Source: Verrucomicrobiaceae bacterium UBA2429
Lineage (GTDB): Bacteria > Verrucomicrobiota > Verrucomicrobiia > Verrucomicrobiales > Verrucomicrobiaceae
Reading direction: 5' to 3'
DNA length: 64,000 nucleotides
Assembly: GCA_002343505.1 (NCBI GenBank)
Contig: DDQZ01000094.1
Span: 46,854-110,853 of the forward strand
Positions 39,599 through 48,915 of this stretch are shown here, one piece after another. A program made the translations under genes and the position numbers. Every line of letters starts with the position of its first letter. The first letter of the stretch is position 1. The notes below the pieces were generated by a model. That model saw only the letters and a list, made by a program, of their open reading frames with translations. It searched no databases and had not been told where the DNA came from.

Positions 39599-42418
39599 TC
39601 AGGGCGAATTGACTTTGAGCAGCACGAATGTGCAAGTGACGGGCGGTACTGGGAAGGTGTAAGTGACAGAGCTGCCATTGATGATGACCCGGACTCCAAG
39701 GGGCTCCGTATGCCACATGCCTGTGAGGGTCTCGGAGGTTTCGATGGTGAAGTCGGTGCCGTAGATCCCGGTGTAGCCGGGTCCCATGACCCAGGTGATG
39801 CTCAGCGTTCCGCCGTTGTTCATGATGCCTGGCAGGGGTGTTTGCCCGGTGGTGTTGCCACTCGGACCGCCAAGGAAGTACTCGATTCCATCCGGCACTC
39901 CGTCATTGTCGTGGTCGCCTGTGATCGCTCCGCTGGCGCCGTTTGCGGTCAGCCAGGAGGTGAATCCATCGGGGCTTTCGAGAACGAGTTCGAGGTCGTT
40001 GCCATTGCGTGCGAGCGTGGCGTTGAAGCCGCCGAGGGTGCCGGTGAGATGGGCGGGATCGAGCGTGCCGCTGATGCTGGCGGCGGTGATGAGCTTGTAG
40101 GCGCCTGCGGTCAAACCACCGAGGCCGGTGAACACAAAATCATCGAAACCCAGAAGGGCGCTGCCCATGCTGAGAGTGCCTCCCACGGTGATTCTGTCGC
40201 TGTCGTTGGGTGCGCGCAGATCGAAGAAGAGCTTTCCACTGCCGCCAGCCAGGTCCGAAACACTGAGGTCGCCGCCGATGGCAAGGACGCCCGTCGCTCC
40301 GGGAGCCGCGCCGGGCGTCAGCCGGCCGGACGAGGCGATGGTGACGCTGCCGCCGATGAGGCCGTTGCCGCCGAGGCTGGCGGCGTTCACTGTGACCGCG
40401 CTGTCGGCGTGAAGCGAGCCGGGCGCATTGACGAGCAAGGTGCCGCTGTTTACCGAAGTGGCGCCTGTGAAGGTGTTGATTCCGCTGAGGGTGATGGTGT
40501 CGGCGGCTGCCGGGCAATCTACGATGACTTGTCCGCTGCCACTGATGGCGTTTGGCACTGCCAACGCGCCAGTGCGGTCAAAACGCAGCGTGCCGTTGTT
40601 GATGATGTTGCCGCTGCCAGTGGAGCCGGTCGGGCCGTCATTGCCGACCTGGAGAGTGCCCGCGTTGATCGTGGTGACGCCGGTGTAGGTGTTGTTTGCG
40701 GTCAGGGTCAGTTTTCCCGTTCCCGATTGGGTCACTGCCACGTTGCCGGTGATCGCCTCCCCGCTGAAGCCGGAGCCCTGAATGGTGTTGTTGGAGCGAT
40801 TGACTTCGAAGGTGGTGCCGCCAGAGAAACTGATCGCGCTGTTCGTGCTCAATTTGCCCGTCGTGCCGCCATTGCCGAGCTGCAGCGTGCCCGCGATCAC
40901 CGTGGTCGGGCCGGTGTAGCTGTTGTCTGCCGTGAGGATCAGTTTTCCTGCCGCCCACTTCAGCACCCCGCCATCTCCCGTGATCGGGGCAGCTGAGAAG
41001 TCGGTGCCTTGAAGCACATCGTTGCTGCGCTGGAAGTGCAGCAAAGCCCCGGCACCCACGTTGATTGCGCTCATGGGGCTGAGCGAACCGGTGGTGCCGC
41101 CATTTCCCAGACGAAGCCTGCCTGCGTTGATGACTGTCGGCCCTGTGTATTCATTCGCACCCGTCAGAGTCAAAACGCCGCCGCCAATGAGAGTGAGACC
41201 GCCGTAGCCGCGCAGGCCGTTGGTGAAGATCGCGGTCGCCGATGGCCCGAGGTTCCACGGCGCAGTGACCCGCAGCTCGACGGGGCAATTCACGGTCAAA
41301 TTTCGCGTCGAGGTGCTCATGTTCACGCCTGCGCTGTCCAGGCCGAGCAGCGAGGCGCCGTTGAAGGTCACATTGCCGCCGGGATTGGTGATTTTCAGCC
41401 CCCCCCAGACTTGATCGCTGCCCACAGAGATGGTGTTCGCGGCGGTGACGGTGCTGTCCCAGGTGGCCACATTGTGCAGGCCCGGCAAGACGCCGCCGAC
41501 CCAGCTCGTGGTATTGCCGGGACCGTTGTTGTTGTTCGCCTTGATGATGTCCGTCTTCGCGGAGGTCAGGATGCCCGTCCAGGATTTCACCTGCGCGCCG
41601 CTGACGAGGATGACCGAGTTGTCCGATGGAGGCACCAGGATGCTGCTGCCCAAGTACATGCCCCAGCGGAAGTTTGTGTCCGAAGTGGGCCGGTCAAAGT
41701 AATTGTCCGCCATCAGCACACCATCGATCCACACCTTGTAGTTGCGCCCGTCATCCAGGATGCGCGCATCGAAGCCGAGGCCGTCGAAGTCCTTGTTGCT
41801 GCCATCGGGGTTGGTGACAAACACATCCGCGGCGTGGCGGCGGTTGTTGATGAGCAAGAAGCCGCTGCCGGTGATATTGAGCTGCACCGACCAGTCATCG
41901 TCAGCATTCTTGGACTGAAAGATGGAGTAGCCCTGTTTCCGGCGGGCGATGGTATAGCGTCCGCTCCACTCGAAGGTCTTGCCATCGATGAAGTTCCAGC
42001 CCGATGACGTATGGAAGGCCTCCGTGCGCGCGGTCCCGGTGCGGTCATTGACCGTGTTTTCGTCATTCACAAAGAGACGGAAGACCTGTGTGTTGCCATC
42101 CGTCTGAAACCAGCGCGTGAAATTGGGGAAATCGTTCGTGAAAGTGTTGCAGCAGACATGAATCCGCTGCGAGGGAACCAAAAGCGGACGCCCGCCAAAA
42201 AGCCCCACCTCGGTCAGGGTGTTGTTCACGTCGATCACGGAACCCGCCACAGGCCCGGGGTCTGCTGATTGGAAATTCAGCGTCGGATAAATCTCACTCC
42301 AGGGCGGATTCACCGGGCTGCCCGTGTCCGTGTAATAGGGCGACTGCGCCTGGCAAAGAGCCGGGAGCGAGGCCGACAGAGCCAGCGCGAACGAAAAGCA
42401 AAAAGTTCCAGGTTTCAT
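39599..42418 (-). CDS. Secreted PATR (autotransporter-associated beta-strand repeat) protein
   Basis: A 939-residue secreted protein. After the signal peptide (MKPGTFCFSFALALSASLPA), residues 25-320 look like a lectin/LamG-type beta-sandwich. Then come at least four PATR units, each with the form L-T-x-x-N-x-Y/F-T-G-x-T-x-x-x-x-G-x-L (GANEYTGPTVINAGRLRLGN, ADNSYTGPTTVIAGTLQLGN, ANNTYTGVTTINAGTLQVGN, GINTFTGATSVNSGTLLVN). The last 140 residues hold a TGDHDNDGVPDGIEYFLGG segment, typical of Verrucomicrobiota surface or secreted proteins, and end in a beta-rich domain. No autotransporter barrel is visible. Likely a beta-helical extracellular protein. ATG 42418 starts the signal peptide; the upstream frame is longer but not plausible. 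Confidence 0.88.
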   Translation of the reverse strand: MKPGTFCFSFALALSASLPALCQAQSPYYTDTGSPVNPPWSEIYPTLNFQSADPGPVAGSVIDVNNTLTEVGLFGGRPLLVPSQRIHVCCNTFTNDFPNFTRWFQTDGNTQVFRLFVNDENTVNDRTGTARTEAFHTSSGWNFIDGKTFEWSGRYTIARRKQGYSIFQSKNADDDWSVQLNITGSGFLLINNRRHAADVFVTNPDGSNKDFDGLGFDARILDDGRNYKVWIDGVLMADNYFDRPTSDTNFRWGMYLGSSILVPPSDNSVILVSGAQVKSWTGILTSAKTDIIKANNNNGPGNTTSWVGGVLPGLHNVATWDSTVTAANTISVGSDQVWGGLKITNPGGNVTFNGASLLGLDSAGVNMSTSTRNLTVNCPVELRVTAPWNLGPSATAIFTNGLRGYGGLTLIGGGVLTLTGANEYTGPTVINAGRLRLGNGGTTGSLSPMSAINVGAGALLHFQRSNDVLQGTDFSAAPITGDGGVLKWAAGKLILTADNSYTGPTTVIAGTLQLGNGGTTGKLSTNSAISFSGGTTFEVNRSNNTIQGSGFSGEAITGNVAVTQSGTGKLTLTANNTYTGVTTINAGTLQVGNDGPTGSTGSGNIINNGTLRFDRTGALAVPNAISGSGQVIVDCPAAADTITLSGINTFTGATSVNSGTLLVNAPGSLHADSAVTVNAASLGGNGLIGGSVTIASSGRLTPGAAPGATGVLAIGGDLSVSDLAGGSGKLFFDLRAPNDSDRITVGGTLSMGSALLGFDDFVFTGLGGLTAGAYKLITAASISGTLDPAHLTGTLGGFNATLARNGNDLELVLESPDGFTSWLTANGASGAITGDHDNDGVPDGIEYFLGGPSGNTTGQTPLPGIMNNGGTLSITWVMGPGYTGIYGTDFTIETSETLTGMWHTEPLGVRVIINGSSVTYTFPVPPVTCTFVLLKVNSP

Positions 42419-42516
42419 GGGGCGGGTTGGGATGGATCCTTCAGCCGCAGGGCTGACGAATTTCACCGCATCGTCCCCAAAATCGTTTCATTCGGCAAAC
42501 ATCCCTTTCGCGGCTG

Positions 42517-42537
42517 CCTGGCCGACAAAAGGCCAGG
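42517..42537. repeat. Dispersed palindrome, copy A
   Basis: CCTGGCC-7-GGCCAGG. On the minus strand the wider element (ACCTGGCCTT ... GGCCAGG ... GGGATG) matches the copy at 51260 in the same orientation and, more weakly, that at 57426. It lies between the PhoD stop and the PATR start, 99 bases upstream of the latter, so it might also form a transcript stem. Confidence 0.55.
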
Positions 42538-42553
42538 TTGGGCTAGCACGCTT

Positions 42554-44023
42554 TCAGGCAACCGCCCGTTGGAATCCAGCCTCGTATTCCACTGTGCCAT
42601 CCACGCCTCGGAGCTGGAAGACGATGGAGCTTTCCCGTGCCTCGCGCCTGACATTGACGCATAAGAAGCCGCCTTTCACGCGATGAAAGCGGTGCATCTT
42701 GGCATCGTAGCCCGGCGTGCCTCCAGCGTGCGAGTCACTGGCCGCGCCGACGCTGAACTCCTGCACGCCCGTCTCGGGATGCACGGAGTGATACTGCCAG
42801 TGCCGGTCGCCGCAGATCACGAAAAAATGCCCGGCCACATTCTCGCGCAGCCAGGACCGGATCTCATCGCCCTCATGCGCGAAGCCGCTGTTGGCATGGT
42901 TGTCGTTCTTGCCCTTCCGATCCGGCCCCACCAGCGGAGTCGGGCTGATGAGGACTTTCCAGGTGGCATCGCTCTCCGCGACCGTCCTCTTGAACCACTC
43001 CTTCTGCCTCGCACCCCAGATCGTTTTTTCCGGGCCGTCAGGCATCCGGTTGGGAGAGCGAAAGTCACGCCCGTCCGTAAACCATATTTGCAGATCGCGC
43101 CCCCATCGGAAGGTGCGGTAGCTGTCCGCGCCGAGCGGGGCCTGTTGGTGAAAAATCTCCTGCCCCTCGGCAAAAGTCAGCTCACCGGCCTTCTGGCCCG
43201 GCCACGAATCATTGGTCAGCGTGTCGTGGTCGTCCTTGAGCCAATAGGTCGAGGTCTTCCGCAGGCAATCCACGAGACGCGGCAGGCTGAACATGCGCTC
43301 CCAATGCAGCCGCGCCAGCGCGGGCGACGTGGCACGCGGCTCATTGCTGTCGTAGTAAACCAGGTCACCTGTCATCGAGATGAACTGCGGGTCGAGTGCG
43401 CTCATCGAAGGGTAGATCGGATGCCCGTCTGCATGATCGCGATCAGGATAGCCCTGGCAGGTCATCACGCAAAATCTCACGGGCGTGGTCGAGTCCGGCG
43501 ACGGGGCGGTGCGGAACTGGCCGCTGAATCCGCGGTGCGCAGGCTCGCCTTCCGCTCCGGCCGTTTCACTGATGTAATGATAGGTGCTGCCGGGCTTCAG
43601 ATTCGCCAAATGGAAGTGGTGGATGAAATCCGTGGCTGCCGAGACACCGACCCACTCGGTCTCCACGGCATCGGAGAGATCCTCCTTCAGCCCGTAACGC
43701 AGCCTGACCCGCCCGGCCATGCCAGGGCAGGCACCCTCGATGTCTTTCACCGGCAGATTCACGGGCACCGGTTTCGCCTTCTTCCCCTTCTTGGGAAAGA
43801 CGAAGCCCTCGTTGTTGCGCTCCCCGTTTTCAGTGAGCCGCACCCACACGATGGCGGAGTGATCCGTTGCCTCGCCCACCCTCACCCCGGTGGCTTGGTG
43901 AGTCGCCGGAGCAGGCACGGCGAGAGCGCGGCAGGCCAGCGGCCAGGTGGCGGAAAACACGGCGCTTTCGCGCACGAACCGGCGACGTGACCAGATGGGA
44001 GAAGAGGCGGATGGTAATTTCAT
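42554..44023 (-). CDS. phoD: PhoD-type alkaline phosphatase / phosphodiesterase, Tat-exported
   Basis: A 489-residue protein with a twin-arginine-type leader (WSRRRFVRESAVFS). Metal sites typical of PhoD can be seen: VMTCQGYPD, FISMTGDLVYYD with the bridging Asp, WLKDDHDTLTNDSW with the D-D-H-D motif, and FFVICGDRHWQYH with the late GDRH. An N-terminal beta-sandwich (about 45-170) precedes the phosphatase domain. The enzyme would remove phosphate from extracellular phosphomono- or diesters. It precedes the PATR gene on the same strand with a 135-base gap containing palindrome A, so the two may not be co-transcribed. Confidence 0.85.
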   Translation of the reverse strand: MKLPSASSPIWSRRRFVRESAVFSATWPLACRALAVPAPATHQATGVRVGEATDHSAIVWVRLTENGERNNEGFVFPKKGKKAKPVPVNLPVKDIEGACPGMAGRVRLRYGLKEDLSDAVETEWVGVSAATDFIHHFHLANLKPGSTYHYISETAGAEGEPAHRGFSGQFRTAPSPDSTTPVRFCVMTCQGYPDRDHADGHPIYPSMSALDPQFISMTGDLVYYDSNEPRATSPALARLHWERMFSLPRLVDCLRKTSTYWLKDDHDTLTNDSWPGQKAGELTFAEGQEIFHQQAPLGADSYRTFRWGRDLQIWFTDGRDFRSPNRMPDGPEKTIWGARQKEWFKRTVAESDATWKVLISPTPLVGPDRKGKNDNHANSGFAHEGDEIRSWLRENVAGHFFVICGDRHWQYHSVHPETGVQEFSVGAASDSHAGGTPGYDAKMHRFHRVKGGFLCVNVRREARESSIVFQLRGVDGTVEYEAGFQRAVA

Positions 44024-44226
44024 AAAGCTAAAAACAGCCCTTGCTTAACACACGCACCCCGGCCGCCTCTATCGGTGAAATGCAGCGACTGGGCCTGGAT
44101 GCTCACTACCCTGGGCTGCTGAGCATCACGATTGGCTGACAAAGCACCTCCCGATGTCCGCGCTGAGACGCGCAGGCTGGGAGCGAGCACTGGGGAGTGG
44201 GTATCTAAAGAATGCCATGATCGTTA

Positions 44227-44370
44227 TCGAAGCCGCACTACGGCACGCTTGCGACCGGGCTGCTGCGGGATGCTCATGCGGCGGAGGATGTGATTCAGGA
44301 GGCAAAATCCCCCGTCACCTTTCCCTTCCAAAACGTCATGGAACTGTGGCAGCATAGCCCGCGACGATGA
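44227..44370 (+). pseudogene. Remnant of an ECF sigma factor (region 2)
   Basis: In one frame this stretch reads HYGTLATGLLRDAHAAEDV then IQEAKSPV before running to a TGA at 44368-44370. L-L-R-D-x-x-x-A-E-D-V-x-Q-E is the hallmark of sigma-70 region 2 in ECF factors. Neither the start nor region 4 of that gene is present, and the intact sigma gene next door (44367) uses another frame. The rest of the 343-base gap (44024-44366) shows nothing else. Confidence 0.6.
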
Positions 44371-45095
44371 CATCCACTCCTCAACTGAAACTTCACGCAG
44401 CGCCGTTTCACACCACTCGCTGGACTCGTGTTTGTCTGGCGAAGGCGGACTCCGAGGATGGACGCCGGGCTTTGGCGGACCTTTGCGACGCCTATTATGA
44501 GCCAGTCGTCGCTTATCTTCGCAGCGTGTTCCGAGATGCGGACGCGGCGCGGGAGATGAGTCATGCGTTCTTTGCGGAGATGCTCGGCGGTGGAGCCATC
44601 AACACCGCAGATCGTGAGCGGGGACGCTTTCGCTCTTACTTGCTGGGCGCGGTGAAGCATTTCGTCTCGCGCCAGCGGGAGATGCAGCTCAGTTTGAAGC
44701 GTGGAGCAGGTTTGCAGGCTGTTTCAATGGATGAGGAGGGTGTGGTGGAGGTGCGTGACAGCGGCATCATCTCACCTGATGCCGCTTTTGACCGCCAATG
44801 GGCGCTCACGGTGCTGGAACGCAGTTTGGAGGCTCTGCGAGCGGAATGTCATTCTGGAGGCAAAGAGCGTCTCTTTGATCACTCGCGGCCCTTTCTCACC
44901 GGCGATTCGGCTTACGGAGACCAGGGGGCGGCTGCCGCTGCTTGTGGGATGAGCATTGAGGCCTTCCGCGTGGCCTTGCACCGGATGAAAAAGCAGCTCC
45001 GGCAGTGCATGAAGGCGGAGATTACCGGGACGCTGGAGGACGCCGCCAGCGTGACCGATGAGATGCAAATCCTCTTTGAGGCCCTGGGCGGATAA
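44367..45095 (+). CDS. ECF-type RNA polymerase sigma factor, kinase-linked
   Basis: A 242-residue sigma factor. FHTTRWTRVCLAK opens the protein, as in ECF groups of Planctomycetes and Verrucomicrobiota. LCDAYYEPVVAYLRSVFRDAD and AREMSHAFFAEML form region 2 with the D-A-x-x-x-x-S/T-Q-x-F-F pattern. GRFRSYLLGAVKHFVSRQ is the recognition and promoter-melting helix. AAAAACGMSIEAFRVALHRM is region 4. The adjacent Ser/Thr kinase gene starts 43 bases later. Sigma-kinase pairing of this kind is known in these phyla, so the kinase, perhaps by phosphorylation, probably controls the sigma factor. Confidence 0.87.
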   Translation: MTSTPQLKLHAAPFHTTRWTRVCLAKADSEDGRRALADLCDAYYEPVVAYLRSVFRDADAAREMSHAFFAEMLGGGAINTADRERGRFRSYLLGAVKHFVSRQREMQLSLKRGAGLQAVSMDEEGVVEVRDSGIISPDAAFDRQWALTVLERSLEALRAECHSGGKERLFDHSRPFLTGDSAYGDQGAAAAACGMSIEAFRVALHRMKKQLRQCMKAEITGTLEDAASVTDEMQILFEALGG

Positions 45096-45138
45096 AAAAG
45101 AGTGTAAGCATTCGCCGTCGTTTCATCAGATTACAAGT

Positions 45139-48100
45139 ATGAGCGACTCCACCCCCACCCCGACCTCCACCGCGCCCCCCCAGAGCCTGCTGGAAGGTCT
45201 CTCGCCGAAAAACCTCATGGCAGAGCTGATGCAGCCCACTCAGCCGGGGGATGCCACATCTACCGCGCCACCGCTCACTCCCGAAGAACTCGCCCCGCAC
45301 TTCGCGCAGCTCGAAATCCTTGAGTGCCTCGGTCGCGGTGGCATGGGCGTGGTTTACAAGGCACGGCAGAAATCACTGAACCGTCTCGTCGCACTGAAAC
45401 TGCTCGCACCGGAGCGTGCGGATGATCCCCAGTTCGCCGCACGGTTTGAAAAGGAAGCTCATGCGCTCGCCGCGCTGAATCACCCGAACATCGTCGGCGT
45501 GCATGACTTCGGTCAGGCGGGCGGGTTTTACTTCCTCCTCATGGAATTCGTGGATGGCGTGAATCTCCGCCAACTCCTACAAACCAAGCGACTCACGCCA
45601 AAGGAAGCCCTCAGCATCGTTCCACCTGTGTGCGATGCGCTGCAATGCGCCCACGATCACGGCATCGTGCATCGCGACATCAAGCCAGAGAACCTGCTCA
45701 TCGACAAAGCAGGCACGGTGAAGATCGCCGACTTCGGCATCGCGAAGATTTATAGCAGCCCTCTCGCTCCGCGAGAGGAGCAAAGCACTCCCTCTCACGA
45801 TGCGGCAACGATGCCTTTCGGCACTCCCGATTACGCCGCCCCCGAGCAAGCCAACGGCACCGCCGATCACCGTGCGGACATCTACAGCCTCGGTGTGGTG
45901 CTCTACGAAATGCTCACCGGCGAGCGTCCCACGGAAAAACTCGAAGCCCCCTCCAAGCGCGTGCAGGTGGACGTGCGCATTGATGAAATCGTGCTGCGTG
46001 CGCTGGAAAAGACGCCGGAGCTGCGCTTCGCCACCGCCGCGGAGTTCCGCACGCAGGTGGAGGCGGTGACAAATGATGCTGGTCCATCTGTGCCGCCCGC
46101 GATGTCAGCGTCGATTTCCAAGCATTCGACCATCCCACGCAGTTTTTGGATCGGTCTGCTTGTTGCATTTCCTGTCGTAACGCTGTCGGGAGCGGGATTG
46201 GTGCTGGCTTTGGGTGGAGGTGTTTCAGGGCGTGAGCTGATCGTGATGGGGGCTGCCGCCGTGATTCCTGGCATCGTGATTCCGGCGCTTATTTTCATTT
46301 TCATGCCTGGACATCGCCCCAAGGCCGGGGTGCCAAGCTCTCCAGCCACTCGCTTGTCAAAGGCACGGCAGGCGATGGAAGCGGACCTTCTGTTTCCGTT
46401 TTGGCTTCGCCTGATTCTGGGCGCGGCATTCTTCGTTCTCCTGCTGAACTTCGCGGCCCCCCATGTCACCCGCCTGGGCAACAACACCCAATCGACCGTC
46501 ACCATCGGCCTCTCGAGTCCGTGGCTCATCGTTTATCCACAACATGTCCGCCCAGACCGCATCGTCCGTGCGCTGGCGTGGAACTTCCGCTCGCCGTCCT
46601 TTCTCAGCGGGGTTTTCGCCGCCCTCATCGCGTGTGTTCTGCTGGCGGGACGCGCCACCGTGCGCCGTCGCCTTGGGTTCGCGATGCCGGTTCGCCCGTG
46701 GAGCCGGGGCAGGTGCGTTTTGATGCTCGCTGTGCTTGCCACCGCCATGCTGGCCGTCACCGCGCTGTGGTCTGTCATCCCGCTCATCAAACGGCTGCCC
46801 ACGTCCACCATCATCCCCACTGGTTCCGAGATCGACCGAGTCGATGTCACCAGCGAGCAAGCGATTGTCCAGACACACGGTTCCAAAGATGCGGGCCTTG
46901 TCTTCCTGTTTGGAAACCCGGCCATGCGCTGGACGCCGAAGTCACTCTATCTCGATGCCATGTTCAATGTCACCCTCACCTCGGGCGGTTTCGAGCCCGG
47001 TGTGCGCTGGAGTATCACACCCAGACGCGACATCCGATGGACCTATCAACTGGACGGCCCGACGGGCATTATGCCGGGCAAGCTTGCTTTCCATCCCGGC
47101 GCTCCCGCGGCCGACTCCGAGGGTGCCTATGTCATTGGCGAGTTCCGGCCTGAAAACGGTGTGCCTGTTCCTATCGCTGTGCGGCTGGAGGTGCGGCGTG
47201 CCGGATTCCCCACCGCTGCGCACATTGGCCGCGATGGTCACTCGGTGCTGGTGACGCACGATCAGGCGTTTTCGGCGCTGCACTACGTTCTCTACTACCA
47301 AGGCGATTTCGGCACCACGTCCACCGGCACACAAAACCTCGCGACTAACACATGGAAGGATGAAGGCGCGGTGAAGCTGAAGAACGGGCGCACCTTCGGC
47401 TATCGGCGCGAAGCGCTGCATCCCCACGAACTGCACATCAACGGCACACGCCACGATCTGCGCGAAGGCCGCGTCTTTGCCCTGAGAGATGACGGCACCG
47501 TCGAGCAGTTTCGTTTTTTCCCGAAGCTCGATGTGGCGCGCGATCCTGCGGCGGTATCGCGCATGATTTATAGTGATGAAGCCAGTCTGGGGCAAAACGG
47601 CACCACCAGGAACGAGGGTGCTACTCACACGGTCAGAGAACAAGCAACGCCTCCAGCGAAAACATTCGTGCAGTCCTACGCGGTAGGTTTTGCCTTCACA
47701 GGCTCCAAGAAGGACGCTGACTGGCTGGATGGTTTCCGCGCAGTGACCGAACATGCCCTGTGGAAGGCGTATCCAGGAACAGCCCGCCTGACGGAGTTCA
47801 CGCTCAATGCAGAATCGAAACTACTGATCGTCAAAGCGACCCTGGAGGAGCACATGATAGTAGCCCGGATGATTGCGGCCATGAAGGGACATGCCGAATC
47901 ATCCGCCAGCAAAAGCGAGGCTTTCGTCCGAACTTACTCGCTCGACTTTGCCAGCAATGGAAGCACGGCCACGCTCAAGTATGCCGATCTGCGCGATCTT
48001 TTGGAGCAAATCAGGGAGCTGGGCTTGGATTCGGACATCTCCCTGCATGTGGTTGATCGCGCGCTCATCATCAAAGCCACTCCTGAGCAGCTAAAACGCG

Positions 48101-48168
48101 TCGATGAACTCATCGAGGCCATGAGAAAAAAGGCGAAGCCCAATTCTGCTGCAAAACGCAATCCATAA
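45139..48168 (+). CDS. Membrane Ser/Thr protein kinase with periplasmic secretin-like repeats
   Basis: A 1009-residue protein. The kinase domain (about 55-325) has all key motifs: LGRGGMGVVYKAR (P-loop), LVALKLLAP (ATP Lys), HRDIKPENLL (catalytic loop), IADFGIAK (DFG) and GTPDYAAPEQANG. Five or so hydrophobic segments follow (about 335-560), for example SFWIGLLVAFPVVTLSGAGL and CVLMLAVLATAMLAVTALW. The C-terminal part includes two copies of a small domain (KTFVQSYAVGFAFTG..., AFVRTYSLDFASNG...LIIKATPEQLKRVDELIEAM), similar to the short domains of secretins and repeated in the next gene. It likely senses an extracytoplasmic signal and acts on the upstream sigma factor. ATG 45139 gives the natural kinase-family start. 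Confidence 0.87.
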   Translation: MSDSTPTPTSTAPPQSLLEGLSPKNLMAELMQPTQPGDATSTAPPLTPEELAPHFAQLEILECLGRGGMGVVYKARQKSLNRLVALKLLAPERADDPQFAARFEKEAHALAALNHPNIVGVHDFGQAGGFYFLLMEFVDGVNLRQLLQTKRLTPKEALSIVPPVCDALQCAHDHGIVHRDIKPENLLIDKAGTVKIADFGIAKIYSSPLAPREEQSTPSHDAATMPFGTPDYAAPEQANGTADHRADIYSLGVVLYEMLTGERPTEKLEAPSKRVQVDVRIDEIVLRALEKTPELRFATAAEFRTQVEAVTNDAGPSVPPAMSASISKHSTIPRSFWIGLLVAFPVVTLSGAGLVLALGGGVSGRELIVMGAAAVIPGIVIPALIFIFMPGHRPKAGVPSSPATRLSKARQAMEADLLFPFWLRLILGAAFFVLLLNFAAPHVTRLGNNTQSTVTIGLSSPWLIVYPQHVRPDRIVRALAWNFRSPSFLSGVFAALIACVLLAGRATVRRRLGFAMPVRPWSRGRCVLMLAVLATAMLAVTALWSVIPLIKRLPTSTIIPTGSEIDRVDVTSEQAIVQTHGSKDAGLVFLFGNPAMRWTPKSLYLDAMFNVTLTSGGFEPGVRWSITPRRDIRWTYQLDGPTGIMPGKLAFHPGAPAADSEGAYVIGEFRPENGVPVPIAVRLEVRRAGFPTAAHIGRDGHSVLVTHDQAFSALHYVLYYQGDFGTTSTGTQNLATNTWKDEGAVKLKNGRTFGYRREALHPHELHINGTRHDLREGRVFALRDDGTVEQFRFFPKLDVARDPAAVSRMIYSDEASLGQNGTTRNEGATHTVREQATPPAKTFVQSYAVGFAFTGSKKDADWLDGFRAVTEHALWKAYPGTARLTEFTLNAESKLLIVKATLEEHMIVARMIAAMKGHAESSASKSEAFVRTYSLDFASNGSTATLKYADLRDLLEQIRELGLDSDISLHVVDRALIIKATPEQLKRVDELIEAMRKKAKPNSAAKRNP

Positions 48169-48201
48169 AGTTTCCATTCCAACCTGCAATCCACCCACAT
48201 C

Positions 48202-48891
48202 ATGAAATCACACGCCCTGATTCTTCTCACACTCGTGAGCGTTCTCAATGCCCAGGAGCCTCCCAAGAAAGCTGAAATGCCACATCCGGCACTCCTGTTG
48301 AAGTCAAAAGCTACGGACGAGTCTCTCTATACCCGATCCTACTCGCTTGGATTTCTCTCGCAGGGTTACGATGCATCTGAGGCCAAACGCATGCAAAAGA
48401 CGGCGCTGGACCTAATCTCGCTGGCGCTGAAACCCGATTTGGCTCCTGCTGCACAAGAGGCCAAAGCCGTCATGCAGGGCGACACTGGCATTTTGATGGC
48501 CCGTGCCACCAGCGCCCAGCTTGCCCGGATTGACGACATCCTTCGCATCTTGAGTGAAAACATGCCTGACAGGCCGGCCGCAGCCATTGCACCTGCTCCA
48601 GCCAATTCCATCGTTCGCATTTACGCACTCGGTCGAATTTTTGGGGTCGCTGATTCAGGCGATGAAGCCCACCACAAAGAGCGCACCGCCAAAACGGATG
48701 CCTTGATCAGCCAGATTCGCACCAGCATGGCCATGGCCAGACTCGACAAAACCATGCCGGAACTCAGTTTTCACGGTTCCTCCAACAGCCTTATCGCCAA
48801 GGGCACGGCGGCCCAGATGGAACTCATCACCCAGGCCATCACGGCCTGGCGGGAGAACACGCCGGATTTCCGCACCGTCCGCGGTCAGTAA
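48202..48891 (+). CDS. Secreted partner protein of the kinase with the same C-terminal type of domain
   Basis: A 229-residue protein with a signal peptide (MKSHALILLTLVSVLNAQ). SLYTRSYSLGFLSQG and GILMARATSAQLARIDDIL resemble the repeated C-terminal domain of the upstream kinase (FVRTYSLDFASNG, LIIKATPEQLKRVDELI), and a second copy is near SIVRIYALGRIFG ... SLIAKGTAAQMELITQAI. The fold is probably that of secretin-type short domains. The gene follows the kinase by 33 bases. It may bind the periplasmic part of the kinase. The exact role is unknown. Confidence 0.65.
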   Translation: MKSHALILLTLVSVLNAQEPPKKAEMPHPALLLKSKATDESLYTRSYSLGFLSQGYDASEAKRMQKTALDLISLALKPDLAPAAQEAKAVMQGDTGILMARATSAQLARIDDILRILSENMPDRPAAAIAPAPANSIVRIYALGRIFGVADSGDEAHHKERTAKTDALISQIRTSMAMARLDKTMPELSFHGSSNSLIAKGTAAQMELITQAITAWRENTPDFRTVRGQ

Positions 48892-48915
48892 CAAGAAACT
48901 CCATCCACGCTCATC

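Noticed and set aside
39509..40996. 495-residue plus-strand frame opposite the PATR gene
   Set aside because: Gly/Ala/Glu-rich antisense shadow of the repeats; no start signal or family.
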